From the NCBI RefSeq assembly GCF_014596515.1, contig NZ_MSJQ01000143.1, positions 1-45,735 on the forward strand: DNA of 45,735 nucleotides. Direction: 5' to 3'. The stretch comes from Streptomyces sp. CBMA156. GTDB lineage: Bacteria; Actinomycetota; Actinomycetes; Streptomycetales; Streptomycetaceae. Positions 7,612 through 16,784 of the stretch are shown one piece after another; position 1 is the first letter of the stretch; every line of letters starts with the position of its first letter. The notes under the pieces were generated by a model. The model was given only the letters and a program-made list of their open reading frames with translations, searched no databases and was not told where the DNA came from. The position numbers and the translations under genes are program-made.

Positions 7612-9135
7612 ATGACCACCACCGCCGAGGCCCCCGCCGCCTCCCCCGCCCGCCCGGCCGCGCTGCCGGACCGGATCGACCACTGGATCGGCGGGCGCAC
7701 CGCCGCCTCCGCCGACGGCCGCACCTTCGAGGTCGCCGACCCGGTCTCCAACACCGTCTACGCCACCGCCGCCGCGGGCGGCGCCGCCGACGTGGACCGC
7801 GCCGTGGCCGCCGCGCGGGCCGCCTTCCCCGCCTGGTCCGCGCTCGGCAACCGCGAACGGGCCACCGTGCTCAACCGGATCGCCGACGCGGTGGAGGCCC
7901 GCGAGGAGCAGCTCGCGGCCTTCGAGTCCTTCGACACCGGGCTGCCGATCACCCAGGCCCGCGGCCAGGCCCGGCGCGCGGCCGAGAACTTCCGCTACTT
8001 CGCCGACGTGATCGTCGCGCTCGGCGAGGAGTCCTTCCGGGTCGGCACCCAGCAGCTGAACTACGTGGTGCGCACCCCGGTGGGCGTCGCCGGGCTGATC
8101 ACCCCGTGGAACACCCCGTTCATGCTGGAGAGCTGGAAGCTGGCCCCCGCCATCGCCTCCGGCTGCACCCTGGTCCTCAAGCCCGCCGAGTGGACCCCGC
8201 TGTCGGCCTCGCTGTGGCCGGACATCCTCGCCGAGGCGGGCCTGCCGGCCGGCGTCGTCAACATCGTCCACGGCATCGGCACCGAGGCCGGGCAGGCCCT
8301 GGTCGACCACCCGGACGTGCCGATCCTGTCCTTCACCGGCTCCACCGCCACCGGCCGGCACATCGTGCGCTGCTCCGCGGACCGGCTCAAGACGGTCTCC
8401 ATGGAGCTGGGCGGCAAGTCCCCGGTGGTGGTCTTCGCCGACGCCGACGTGGAGGCCGCGCTGGACTCGGTGGTCTTCGGGGTCTTCTCGCTGAACGGCG
8501 AGCGCTGCACGGCCGGCTCCCGGGTGCTGGTCGAGCGCCCGCTGTACGAGGAGTTCACCCGCCGCCTGGCCGAGCGCGCCGAGCGGGTCCGGGTGGGGCT
8601 GCCGGGCGACCCGGCCACCGAGGTGGGCGCGCTGGTCCACCCGGCGCACTACCGGCGGGTGCTGGACTATGTGGAGGCCGGGCGCGCCGAGGCCCGGCTG
8701 GTGGCCGGCGGCACCCGCCCCGCCCACCTGCCCGAGGGCAACTACCTCCAGCCGACCGTCTTCGCCGACGTGCCCAGGGACGCCCGGATCTTCCAGGAGG
8801 AGATCTTCGGCCCGGTGGTCGCGGTGGCCCCCTTCGACGACGAGCACGAGGCCGTTGACCTGGCCAACGCCACCGAGTACGGTCTGGCCGCCTACGTGTG
8901 GACGTCCGACCTCAGGCGGGGTCACCGGGTCGCCCACGCGGTGGAGTCCGGCATGGTCTGGATCAACTCCCACAACGTCCGCGACCTGCGCACGCCGTTC
9001 GGCGGTGTGAAGGCCAGCGGTCTCGGCCGCGAGGGCGGTGCCCACAGCATCGACTTCTACACCGAGTCCAAGATCGTTCATGTGATGCTCGGCGAGGTCC
9101 ACACCCCTCGCTTCGGCGCCGACGGGCAGCACTGA
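7612..9135 (+). CDS. hpaE: 5-carboxymethyl-2-hydroxymuconate semialdehyde dehydrogenase-type aldehyde dehydrogenase
   Basis: 507 residues from ATG 7612 (GGAGA at 7602-7606). It is a full aldehyde dehydrogenase: N167 in ITPWNTPF, K190, the FTGSTATG nucleotide-binding region, general base E265 in MELGGKSP, nucleophile C299 in NGERCTAGS, EEIFGPV and FGGVKASGLGREGG. HpaE oxidises the semialdehyde formed by HpaD, using NAD. The specific assignment rests on its position 24 bases before hpaD in the same operon plus overall similarity. Other aldehyde dehydrogenases acting on hydroxymuconic semialdehydes cannot be excluded. Confidence 0.88.
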   Translation: MTTTAEAPAASPARPAALPDRIDHWIGGRTAASADGRTFEVADPVSNTVYATAAAGGAADVDRAVAAARAAFPAWSALGNRERATVLNRIADAVEAREEQLAAFESFDTGLPITQARGQARRAAENFRYFADVIVALGEESFRVGTQQLNYVVRTPVGVAGLITPWNTPFMLESWKLAPAIASGCTLVLKPAEWTPLSASLWPDILAEAGLPAGVVNIVHGIGTEAGQALVDHPDVPILSFTGSTATGRHIVRCSADRLKTVSMELGGKSPVVVFADADVEAALDSVVFGVFSLNGERCTAGSRVLVERPLYEEFTRRLAERAERVRVGLPGDPATEVGALVHPAHYRRVLDYVEAGRAEARLVAGGTRPAHLPEGNYLQPTVFADVPRDARIFQEEIFGPVVAVAPFDDEHEAVDLANATEYGLAAYVWTSDLRRGHRVAHAVESGMVWINSHNVRDLRTPFGGVKASGLGREGGAHSIDFYTESKIVHVMLGEVHTPRFGADGQH

Positions 9136-9159
9136 ACCCGCACGAAGGAGGTCACGGAC

Positions 9160-10182
9160 ATGCTCACACCGCCGGACGTCGTACGGTCCGCCTACGCCCA
9201 GCTCGTGGTCACCGACCTGGCCCGGGCCCGCTGGTTCTGGGTCGACATGCTCGGCTTCCACGTCCAGCACGAGGACGCCGCCACGCTCCACCTGCGCGGC
9301 ACCGACGAGCTCACCCACCACAGCCTGGTGCTGCGCACCGGCGACGCCCCCGCGCTGGACCACCTCGCCTACCGGGTCCGCACCCCCCGGGACCTGGACC
9401 GCGCCGAGGAGTTCTTCGCCGCCCTGGGCTGCCCGGTGCGCCGGGTGCCGGCCGGCGCGGGCACCCTGGGCGTCGGGGACGCGGTGCGGGTCGTGGACCC
9501 GCTCGGCTTCCCGGTCGAGTTCTTCCACGCGATCGACCGGGCCGAGCGGCTGATCCAGCGCTACGACCTGCGCCGGGGCGCCGAGGTGGCCCGCCTGGAC
9601 CACTTCAACATCGTGGTGCCGGACATCCCGGCCGCCTACGAGCACTACCGCTCGCTGGGCTTCGGCTGCTCGGAGACCATCGAGGGCGACGAGCACGAGA
9701 TGTACGCCGCCTGGATGTACCGCAAGCAGACCGTGCACGACGTCGCCTTCACCAGCGGCGCCGGACCGCGGCTGCACCACGTCGGGGTGTTCGCCCCCGA
9801 GGCGCACCAGGTGCTGCGCACCGCGGACATCTTCGGCTCGCTGCGCGCCGAGCACCACATCGAGCGCGGCCCCGGGCGCCACGGCGTCTCCAACGCCTTC
9901 TACCTCTACCTGCGCGACCCCGACGGGCACCGGGTGGAGATCTACACCTCCGACTACTACACCGGCGACCCGGACCACGAGACGTACCGCTGGAACGTCA
10001 ACGACGACCGCCGGCGGGACTTCTGGGGCAACGCCGTGATCGAGTCCTGGTACAAGGAGGCGGTGCCGGTGCTGGACCTGGACGGCAGGCCGCAGCCGGT
10101 GGTGTCGGCGGCGCTGGACGAGTCGGCCGTGAAGGTCGGCGCGGACGGGCTGGGCATCGTCCCGGCGGCCCGCGAGGGCTGA
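9160..10182 (+). CDS. hpaD: 3,4-dihydroxyphenylacetate 2,3-dioxygenase (extradiol)
   Basis: 340 residues from ATG 9160 with AAGGAGG upstream. Two vicinal-oxygen-chelate modules: residues about 10-125 (structural) and 145-265 (catalytic). Metal ligands are H148, H207 and E260. Relative to the Brevibacterium fuscum enzyme numbering known to me (H155, H214, E267) each is shifted by exactly 7. The second-shell residues W185, H193, R236, H241, Y250 and R286 also fall at that offset (W192, H200, R243, H248, Y257, R293). It opens the homoprotocatechuate ring with O2 to give 5-carboxymethyl-2-hydroxymuconate semialdehyde, the HpaE substrate. Fe(II) or Mn(II) dependence cannot be told from sequence. 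Last gene of the operon. Confidence 0.95.
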   Translation: MLTPPDVVRSAYAQLVVTDLARARWFWVDMLGFHVQHEDAATLHLRGTDELTHHSLVLRTGDAPALDHLAYRVRTPRDLDRAEEFFAALGCPVRRVPAGAGTLGVGDAVRVVDPLGFPVEFFHAIDRAERLIQRYDLRRGAEVARLDHFNIVVPDIPAAYEHYRSLGFGCSETIEGDEHEMYAAWMYRKQTVHDVAFTSGAGPRLHHVGVFAPEAHQVLRTADIFGSLRAEHHIERGPGRHGVSNAFYLYLRDPDGHRVEIYTSDYYTGDPDHETYRWNVNDDRRRDFWGNAVIESWYKEAVPVLDLDGRPQPVVSAALDESAVKVGADGLGIVPAAREG

Positions 10183-10194
10183 GCCCCGACGGGC

Positions 10195-10240
10195 GGCGGA
10201 TCCGCCCCGGGCCGCTCCCGGGACGGCCCCGCCGCCCCTC
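10195..10240 (+). terminator. GC-rich dyad downstream of hpaD
   Basis: A 12-base palindrome (GGCGGATCCGCC, 10195-10206) is followed by a second dyad (about 10207-10240, with CCGGGCCG and CGGCCCCG arms). Both lie just after the hpaD stop and before the MarR promoter region, a plausible operon end. Confidence 0.45.
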
Positions 10241-10363
10241 GGTCCCTCCCCCGCCCAAGATCGTACGGATGCAAATGGCCTGGTCGGCACGCTAGATTCG
10301 GCCCACGACAGCCGACGACGGCGCACGGCGGGCCCGCCCGCCGCAACGGGGAAGGGACAACCG

Positions 10364-10900
10364 GTGACCGGCAGGCATACCGTCGAGGAGACCGAACGCG
10401 CCGTGCTGGCGAGACTGGGCCAAGTGCCGCTGCTGCGCGCCCGGATGGCCGCGGTGGCCAACATCCACCGGGCCGCGGCCTCGGTGCGCCAGCACCTGGA
10501 GAACTCGGTGCTGCGCAGCGCGCAGCTCAGCTGGACCTCGTTCGTGGTGCTCTGGGTGGTGTGGATCTGGGGCGAGCTGGAGACCCGTCACGTCGCCGAG
10601 GAGGCTGGCATCTCCAAGGGCACGCTCACCGGGGTGGCCAGGACGCTGGAGTCCCGCGGTCTGGTGGAGCGCTCCGGGCACCCCTCGGACGGGCGGCTGG
10701 TGCTGCTGCGGCTGAGCCCGGCGGGCGAGGAGCTGATGGCGGAGCTCTTCCCCCGCTTCAACCAGGAGGAGGCCTTCGTCTCCGGCGCGCTGTCCGACGA
10801 GGAGTGCGAGCAGCTGGCCGGGATGCTGCGCCGGATCGTCGGCACCCTGGAGCGCGACGGCGAGGCCCGCAGGGCGGAGCTGGCGCAGGACGCTCCCCCG
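10364..10900 (+). CDS. MarR family transcriptional regulator, 3' end lost (no stop until 11893)
   Basis: GTG 10364 is preceded by GGGGAAGGGA. Residues 1-165 form a complete MarR winged helix: TRHVAEEAGISKGTLTGVARTLESRGLVERSGHPSDGR-type recognition helix and wing, then the C-terminal dimerisation helix ending near LRRIVGTLERDG. After residue about 175 the frame has no stop and continues to 11893 as Pro/Arg-rich sequence that is out of frame with the deacetylase gene below it. The natural C-terminus has therefore been lost, and I give the end only where family similarity stops. As the gene next to hpaD it may be an HpaR-like local regulator. Whether the read-through product folds is unknown. 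Confidence 0.75.
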
Positions 10901-11027
10901 CCGCCGCGCCCCGGCGGCCGGCGCCGGCGCGGCGGCCTGGGCCAAGTGGAACCTCACCCCGCTCGCCCCCGCTCCCGCGCCGCCCGCCGACAAGCCCGTC
11001 AAGCTCGAACGGACCGGCCCGGTACCG

Positions 11028-11630
11028 GTGTTCAGCGAGGTGAAGACGAACGACAAGGTCGTCTTCATCACCATCGACGACGGTGCCGAGAAGGACCCGA
11101 AGTTCGTCGAGATGCTGACCGACCTCAAGGTGCCGATCTCGATGTTCCTGACCCGGGACATCGTCAAGAACGACTACGGCTACTTCAAGCCGCTCCAGGC
11201 GCTGGGCAACCACGTCCAGAACCACACCGTGGACCACCCGGTGATGAGCAAGATCCCGGCGGAGAAGCAGAAGTCCGAGATCTGCGACGCGCAGTCCGCG
11301 CTCACCCAGCAGTACGGCACCGCCCCGCTGCTGTTCCGGCCGCCCTTCGGCGACGGCGCCAACACCCCGACGCTCAACACCTCGGTCCAGCAGTGCGGCC
11401 CGCGCGCGATGGTGCTGTGGCGCGAGTCGATGCAGATCCACGACATGCAGTACCAGTCGGGGGACAAGAAGCTGAAGTCCGGCGACATCATCCTGGCGCA
11501 CTTCCGCGGCCCCAAGGAGCTCAAGGGCGCCACGATGACCCAGATGTTCGGCGACCTGCTGGCCCGGATCCAGGAGCAGGGCTTCGCGGTGGCCCGGCTG
11601 GAGGACTACATCCAGGCGCCCGCGTCGTAG
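11028..11630 (+). CDS. Polysaccharide deacetylase (NodB domain), N-terminally truncated
   Basis: The first usable start (GTG 11028) has no ribosome site, yet the same frame stays protein-like back to about 10914 (GAAAWAKWNLTPLAPAPAPP), a proline-rich region as found after the signal peptide of secreted relatives. No start codon exists in that frame upstream, so signal peptide and start are missing. The NodB core is intact: FITIDDGAEKDP (catalytic and metal Asp), NHTVDHP (HxxxH metal site), RPPFGD, VLWRESM and ILAHF. Such enzymes de-N-acetylate cell-wall or secreted glycans outside the cell. Without a signal sequence this copy is probably non-functional. Confidence 0.8.
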   Translation: MFSEVKTNDKVVFITIDDGAEKDPKFVEMLTDLKVPISMFLTRDIVKNDYGYFKPLQALGNHVQNHTVDHPVMSKIPAEKQKSEICDAQSALTQQYGTAPLLFRPPFGDGANTPTLNTSVQQCGPRAMVLWRESMQIHDMQYQSGDKKLKSGDIILAHFRGPKELKGATMTQMFGDLLARIQEQGFAVARLEDYIQAPAS

Positions 11631-11631
11631 C

Positions 11632-12798
11632 TCAGACCGGCTGCCCCAGCATCATCAGCGGGCCGCGGTCGGTCCGGCTGAGGATCACCGTGACGGTGTT
11701 CGGTCCGGAGGGCTTGAGCTGGCGGCGCAGCTCCTCCGGGGTGATCGCCATCCCGCGCTTCTTGATCACCACGGTGCCGACCGCCCGCTCGCGCAGCAGC
11801 GCCTTCAGCTTCTTGATGCCGAACGGGAGCACGTCGGTCAGCTCGAAGGCGTGCGCGTACGGGGTGGCGACCAGCTCGTCCGAGGTCAGGTAGGCGATCT
11901 TCGGGTCGATCAGCCGGCCGCCGACCTGCCCGGCCACCTCGGCCACCAGGTGGGCCCGGATCACCGCGCCGTCCGGCTCGTACAGGTAGCGCCCGACCGG
12001 GCCGGCCGGCGGGTCGGGCAGGTCGCCCCCGGTCAGGCCGGCGCCCTGCGGCAGCAGGGTGGCGCGGTGCGGGTGTGCGGCCCGGGTGCCGAACCAGAGC
12101 ACCGCCTCCTTGACGTCGCCGTGGTCGGAGACCCACTCGGCCTCGGCGTCCTGCGGCACGGCCTCGTGCGGGATGCCGGGGGCGACCTTCAGGGCGCCGA
12201 CCGGGGTCCGCCGGGCGGCCTCGATCGCCCAGGAGAGCGGTGGGGCGTACGCCTCCGGGTCGAACACCCGGCCGCGCGAGGTGCGCCTGGCCGGGTCGGT
12301 GAACACCGCGTCGTAGCCGGTGACGTCCACCTCGGCGACGTCCGCGCAGCGCACCTCCACCAGCTCGGCCAGCCCCAGCGCGGCGGCGTTGGCCGCGGTG
12401 GCAGCGCAGGCCGCCGGGTCCTTGTCGACGGCCAGCACCTCGATGCCCGCCCGGGCCAGCGCCAGCACGTCCCCGCCGATGCCGCAGCACAGGTCCGCCA
12501 GCCGCCGTACGCCCAGCGCGGCGAACCGCTGCGCCCGCCACTCGGCCACGCCGCGCCTGGTGGACTGCTCGACCCCGTTGGGGGTGAAGTACATCAGGTC
12601 GGCGTCCGCCCCGAACTTCGCCCGGGCCCGCTGCCGCAGCCGCGCCTGGCCGAACGCCGCGGACACCAGCTCCGCCGGGTGCTCCCGGCGCAACCGGGTC
12701 GCCAGCGCCAGCTCCTCCTCGGGGGTGAACTCGCGCAGCTCGGCGAGCAGGGCCTGGCCCTCGGGCGTCAGCAGGGGCTGGAGGTTCTCGGTGTCCAC
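11632..12798 (-). CDS. Class I SAM-dependent methyltransferase, THUMP-like
   Basis: 388 residues from GTG 12798, which gives the compact N-terminus MDTENLQPLLTPEGQALL; an in-frame ATG at 12882 would add 28 residues of low-complexity sequence and also lacks a good ribosome site. The middle has the SAM motif LADLCCGIGGDVLALA and VLAVDKDPAA. FTDPARR occupies the DPPY/NPPY catalytic position, then the C-terminal THUMP-like segment with FGIKKLKALLRERAVGTVVIKKRGMAITPEELRRQLK. Relatives are thought to modify RNA, but no substrate is known to me. It stands alone between the truncated deacetylase and the groES control region, with convergent stops 1 base apart. Confidence 0.85.
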   Translation of the reverse strand: MDTENLQPLLTPEGQALLAELREFTPEEELALATRLRREHPAELVSAAFGQARLRQRARAKFGADADLMYFTPNGVEQSTRRGVAEWRAQRFAALGVRRLADLCCGIGGDVLALARAGIEVLAVDKDPAACAATAANAAALGLAELVEVRCADVAEVDVTGYDAVFTDPARRTSRGRVFDPEAYAPPLSWAIEAARRTPVGALKVAPGIPHEAVPQDAEAEWVSDHGDVKEAVLWFGTRAAHPHRATLLPQGAGLTGGDLPDPPAGPVGRYLYEPDGAVIRAHLVAEVAGQVGGRLIDPKIAYLTSDELVATPYAHAFELTDVLPFGIKKLKALLRERAVGTVVIKKRGMAITPEELRRQLKPSGPNTVTVILSRTDRGPLMMLGQPV

Positions 12799-12964
12799 GG
12801 GGCCATTCTCGCGGGTCGGGCGGTCGGCCGGAGCATCGGCGACCGGTGCTACCGCGGCCGCGCGGGCCGGGATCGGCGTCATGACGGGGAGTCTGTCCGG
12901 GCCGGCATCGGTCGCACATGAGTACGACTACTCATCCCGGAACCAGGGATCTCAGGGCGCGCCG

Positions 12965-12991
12965 TTGGCACTCTGGTTGACTGAGTGCTAA
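12965..12991. promoter_or_regulatory. CIRCE element 1 (HrcA operator)
   Basis: TTGGCACTC-N9-GAGTGCTAA, one base from the TTAGCACTC-N9-GAGTGCTAA consensus, with the standard 9-base spacer. The spacer contains the -35 hexamer of the groES promoter. Confidence 0.95.
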
Positions 12992-13005
12992 CCCGGCCCT
13001 ATGGT
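12977..13005 (+). promoter_or_regulatory. groES-groEL1 promoter (TTGACT-N17-TATGGT)
   Basis: -35 TTGACT at 12977-12982 and -10 TATGGT at 13000-13005 with an ideal 17-base spacing. The -35 lies inside CIRCE 1, and the expected transcription start (about 13012) falls in CIRCE 2. Confidence 0.75.
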
Positions 13006-13010
13006 CGTCC

Positions 13011-13038
13011 TTGGCACTCCCCACCGGGAGAGTGCTAA
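13011..13038. promoter_or_regulatory. CIRCE element 2, with 10-base spacer
   Basis: TTGGCACTC (13011-13019) and GAGTGCTAA (13030-13038) are the same arms as element 1, but the spacer is 10 bases, one longer than canonical. Confidence 0.88.
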
Positions 13039-13131
13039 TGCGACGACGTGTGTCTGACCCCCGCGACGGCAGGCCCGCAGGATCGCCCTACCCGTTAGAA
13101 AACCCCGTAATCTCCGAAGGGGAGCTCGGAC

Positions 13132-13437
13132 GTGACCACCAGCAGCAAGGTTGCCATCAAGCCGCTCGAGGACCGCATTGTGGTCCAGCCGCTCGACGCC
13201 GAGACCACCACGGCCTCCGGCCTGGTTATCCCGGACACCGCCAAGGAGAAGCCCCAGGAGGGCGTCGTCCTGGCCGTCGGACCGGGCCGCTTCGAGGACG
13301 GCCAGCGTCTGCCGCTCGACGTCGCCGTCGGTGACATCGTCCTGTACTCGAAGTACGGCGGCACCGAGGTGAAGTACCAGGGCGAGGAGTACCTCGTCCT
13401 CTCGGCTCGTGACGTTCTCGCCATCATCGAGAAGTAA
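13132..13437 (+). CDS. groES: Co-chaperonin GroES
   Basis: 101 residues from GTG 13132 (GAAGGGGAG upstream). The full 10 kDa chaperonin fold is present: [16 protein letters not shown], the mobile loop [21 protein letters not shown] that contacts GroEL, and [35 protein letters not shown]. It caps the GroEL ring during ATP-driven folding in the cytoplasm. It is the first gene of the HrcA/CIRCE-controlled operon with groEL1, 135 bases downstream. Confidence 0.98.
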   Translation: MTTSSKVAIKPLEDRIVVQPLDAETTTASGLVIPDTAKEKPQEGVVLAVGPGRFEDGQRLPLDVAVGDIVLYSKYGGTEVKYQGEEYLVLSARDVLAIIEK

Positions 13438-13456
13438 ACGCAGCATCGAGAAGTAA
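13425..13456 (+). repeat. 13-base direct duplication over the groES stop codon
   Basis: CATCGAGAAGTAA occurs at 13425-13437 (end of groES, including its stop) and again at 13444-13456, with a 19-base period. The second copy is untranslated. Confidence 0.8.
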
Positions 13457-13468
13457 GTCGTTCCGACC

Positions 13469-13508
13469 CGCCCCGGATCCGTGTCCCAAGTGACAGGGGC
13501 CCGGGGCG
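13469..13508 (+). terminator. Stem-loop in the groES-groEL1 gap
   Basis: CGCCCCGG (13469-13476) pairs with CCGGGGCG (13501-13508), with an inner TGTC/GACA stem. It could act as a processing site or partial terminator that adjusts the GroES to GroEL ratio. Confidence 0.5.
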
Positions 13509-13527
13509 TGGTTGTTGGTTCACGTAG

Positions 13528-15198
<1,671 letters not shown>

Positions 15199-15213
15199 GG
15201 CCCCACCGCCTGA

Positions 15214-15259
15214 CCGGAGGCCCGGTCCGCTCCCCTCGGGAGGCGGGCCGGGCCTCCGG
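15214..15259 (+). terminator. groEL1 terminator, 12-bp stem
   Basis: CCGGAGGCCCGG (15214-15225) pairs perfectly with CCGGGCCTCCGG (15248-15259). A second hairpin follows at 15271-15296 (11-base arms with one mismatch, CTTC loop). Confidence 0.8.
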
Positions 15260-15323
15260 CCGTTGTCACGCCGCCCCGGCCCTTCGGCCCGGGCGGTGTG
15301 CCGACGGTCAGCTATCAGTAGAA

Positions 15324-15338
15324 TTTTGCAGAATGCAA
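15324..15338. promoter_or_regulatory. Inverted repeat TTTGCA-GAA-TGCAAA upstream of lysR gene
   Basis: Perfect 6-base arms with a 3-base spacer lie in an AT-rich stretch 22 bases before the LysR start; TTATAACT further down is a candidate -10. LysR proteins commonly bind such dyads at their own promoters, so autoregulation is likely. Confidence 0.55.
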
Positions 15339-15359
15339 AGATTGCCTTATAACTGAGGC

Positions 15360-16358
15360 ATGATCGAGGCCCGCCATCTGCGCGTCCTGCGTGCCGTCGC
15401 CCGCACCGGCTCCTTCTCCGCCGCCGCCCGTGAGCTGGGGTGTACCCAGCCCGCCATCAGCCAGCAGATGAAGGCCCTGGAGAAGTCGGTGGACACCCCG
15501 CTGGTGGTCCGTTCGGGCCGCGGGATGCAGCTCAGCGAGGCGGGCCGGGTCCTGCTCAAGCATGCCACCGGGATCCTGGCCGGGCTCTCCGCCGCGGAGG
15601 AGGAGGTGGCCGCGATCGCCGGGCTGCGGGCCGGACGGGTACGGCTGGTCTCCTTCCCGACCGCCAGCTCCACCCTGGTGCCGCCCGCGGTCGCCCGGCT
15701 GCGGGACGGCCATCCGGGGGTGTGCGTGTCGCTGGTCGAGGCGGAGCCGCCGGAGTCGCTGGCGATGCTGCGCGGCGGCGAGTGCGAGATCGCGCTGGCC
15801 TTCCGCTACCCCAGGGCCGACGGCGGCGCCGCGCTGCCCGCGCCCGCCCACGGCACGCCGCGCGAGGCCAGGGCCGAGGCCAACCTGGAGGCGCAGCAGC
15901 TGACCGCCGGGACCGACTGGTCCGACCTGGTGGTCACCCCGCTGCTGGACGACCCGCTGGTGGGCCTGCTGCCCGCCGGCCACCCGCTGGCCGGGCGGGG
16001 CGGGGCGGTGGAGCTGGCCGAGCTGGCGCAGGAGCAGTGGATCGCCGGCTGCCCGCAGTGCCGGGGGCACCTGGTGGAGCTGTGCGCCGGGGCGGGCTTC
16101 GAGCCCCGGATCGACTTCGCGACGGACGACTACCCGGCGGTGGTCGGCCTGGTGGCGGCCGGGCTGGGGGTGGCGGTGCTGCCCGGGCTGGCGCTCCGCT
16201 CGGTGCGCCCTGACGGCGTGTCGACGGTGCCGGTGCGGACGGCCTCCGGAGCGTCCGCGGTGCGCCAGGTGGTCGCGCTGACCCTGCCGGACCTGGCCGA
16301 GGTGCCGGCCGTGGCGCTGATGCTGGAGCGGCTGGCTGGGGCGGCCGCCGACCGCTGA
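15360..16358 (+). CDS. LysR family transcriptional regulator
   Basis: 332 residues from ATG 15360, with GAGG 4 bases upstream. The N-terminal winged helix is typical (residues 1-60: MIEARHLRVLRAVARTGSFSAAARELGCTQPAISQQMKALEKSVDTPLVVR), followed by a periplasmic-binding-like effector domain. The latter has two short insertions around residues 155-185 and a CPQC pair near 240. A DDYPAVVGLVAAGLGVAVLPGLAL segment closes the second lobe. There is no divergent partner gene, so the target is not obvious beyond itself. It is convergent with whiD. Confidence 0.92.
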   Translation: MIEARHLRVLRAVARTGSFSAAARELGCTQPAISQQMKALEKSVDTPLVVRSGRGMQLSEAGRVLLKHATGILAGLSAAEEEVAAIAGLRAGRVRLVSFPTASSTLVPPAVARLRDGHPGVCVSLVEAEPPESLAMLRGGECEIALAFRYPRADGGAALPAPAHGTPREARAEANLEAQQLTAGTDWSDLVVTPLLDDPLVGLLPAGHPLAGRGGAVELAELAQEQWIAGCPQCRGHLVELCAGAGFEPRIDFATDDYPAVVGLVAAGLGVAVLPGLALRSVRPDGVSTVPVRTASGASAVRQVVALTLPDLAEVPAVALMLERLAGAAADR

Positions 16359-16391
16359 CGGTGGGTGACCAGGGCGCGGTGGTCCGGAACT

Positions 16392-16442
16392 CGCCGTGAG
16401 CGGGCAGGCTGAAGCGCCGCGAAAAAACGTTTCCTCACGGCG
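16392..16442. terminator. Stem-loop between convergent lysR and whiD
   Basis: CGCCGTGAG (16392-16400) pairs with CTCACGGCG (16434-16442). The loop includes a run of six A before CGTTT, which reads as a U-tract on the whiD strand. Confidence 0.55.
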
Positions 16443-16457
16443 CATCGGAAGGCAGGG

Positions 16458-16784
16458 CTAGTGCTGGGCCACCGCGGGCGGGGCCAGCGGGACCTCGACC
16501 AGGCGGTGCCGCGAGCGCCCCAGCATCTCCTCGCGCTCGTCCTCGGTCATCCCGCCCCAGACGCCGTACGGCTCCCGGACCGCCAGCGCGTGCGCCGCGC
16601 ACTCGGCGATCACCGGGCAGCGCATGCAGACCTCCTTGGCGCTGGCCTCGCGCGAACTGCGCGCGGCCCCGCGCTCGCCCTCGGGGTGGAAGAAGAGCGA
16701 GCTGTCCACGCCACGGCAGGCTGCGGAGAGCTGCCAGTCCCAGAGGTCCGCGTTGGGACCGGGAAGGCGGGAGAAATCTGCCAT
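16458..16784 (-). CDS. whiD: WhiB-family iron-sulfur regulator WhiD (WhiB3 orthologue)
   Basis: 108 residues, AGGGA before ATG 16784. Four cysteines C23, C53, C56 and C62 (AACRG, EVCMRCPVIAEC) bind a [4Fe-4S] cluster; GVWGG at 74-78 is the turn that contacts the sigma factor, followed by a basic C-terminus for DNA. The start MADFSRLPGPNADLWDWQL is characteristic of streptomycete WhiD, needed for late sporulation (spore maturation and septation). It is divergent from bldM, as expected for this locus. Redox/NO sensitivity is family knowledge. Confidence 0.95.
   Translation of the reverse strand: MADFSRLPGPNADLWDWQLSAACRGVDSSLFFHPEGERGAARSSREASAKEVCMRCPVIAECAAHALAVREPYGVWGGMTEDEREEMLGRSRHRLVEVPLAPPAVAQH

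Noticed and set aside
10259..10272. Fifth GntR operator (ATCGTACGGATGC) upstream of marR
   Set aside because: It matches only ATCGTA of the proposed core and lacks the dyad, so I did not annotate it; it could be tested with the others.
1..10900. Classical genomic island with integrase and att sites
   Set aside because: No integrase, transposase, tRNA gene or flanking direct repeats were found; the acquisition idea rests only on the broken marR/deacetylase junction and gene content.
10364..11893. A 509-residue MarR protein using the full open frame
   Set aside because: Beyond about residue 175 the translation is Pro/Arg/Gly-rich and is an out-of-frame copy of the deacetylase and the antisense of the methyltransferase gene. 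Only the MarR domain is supported.
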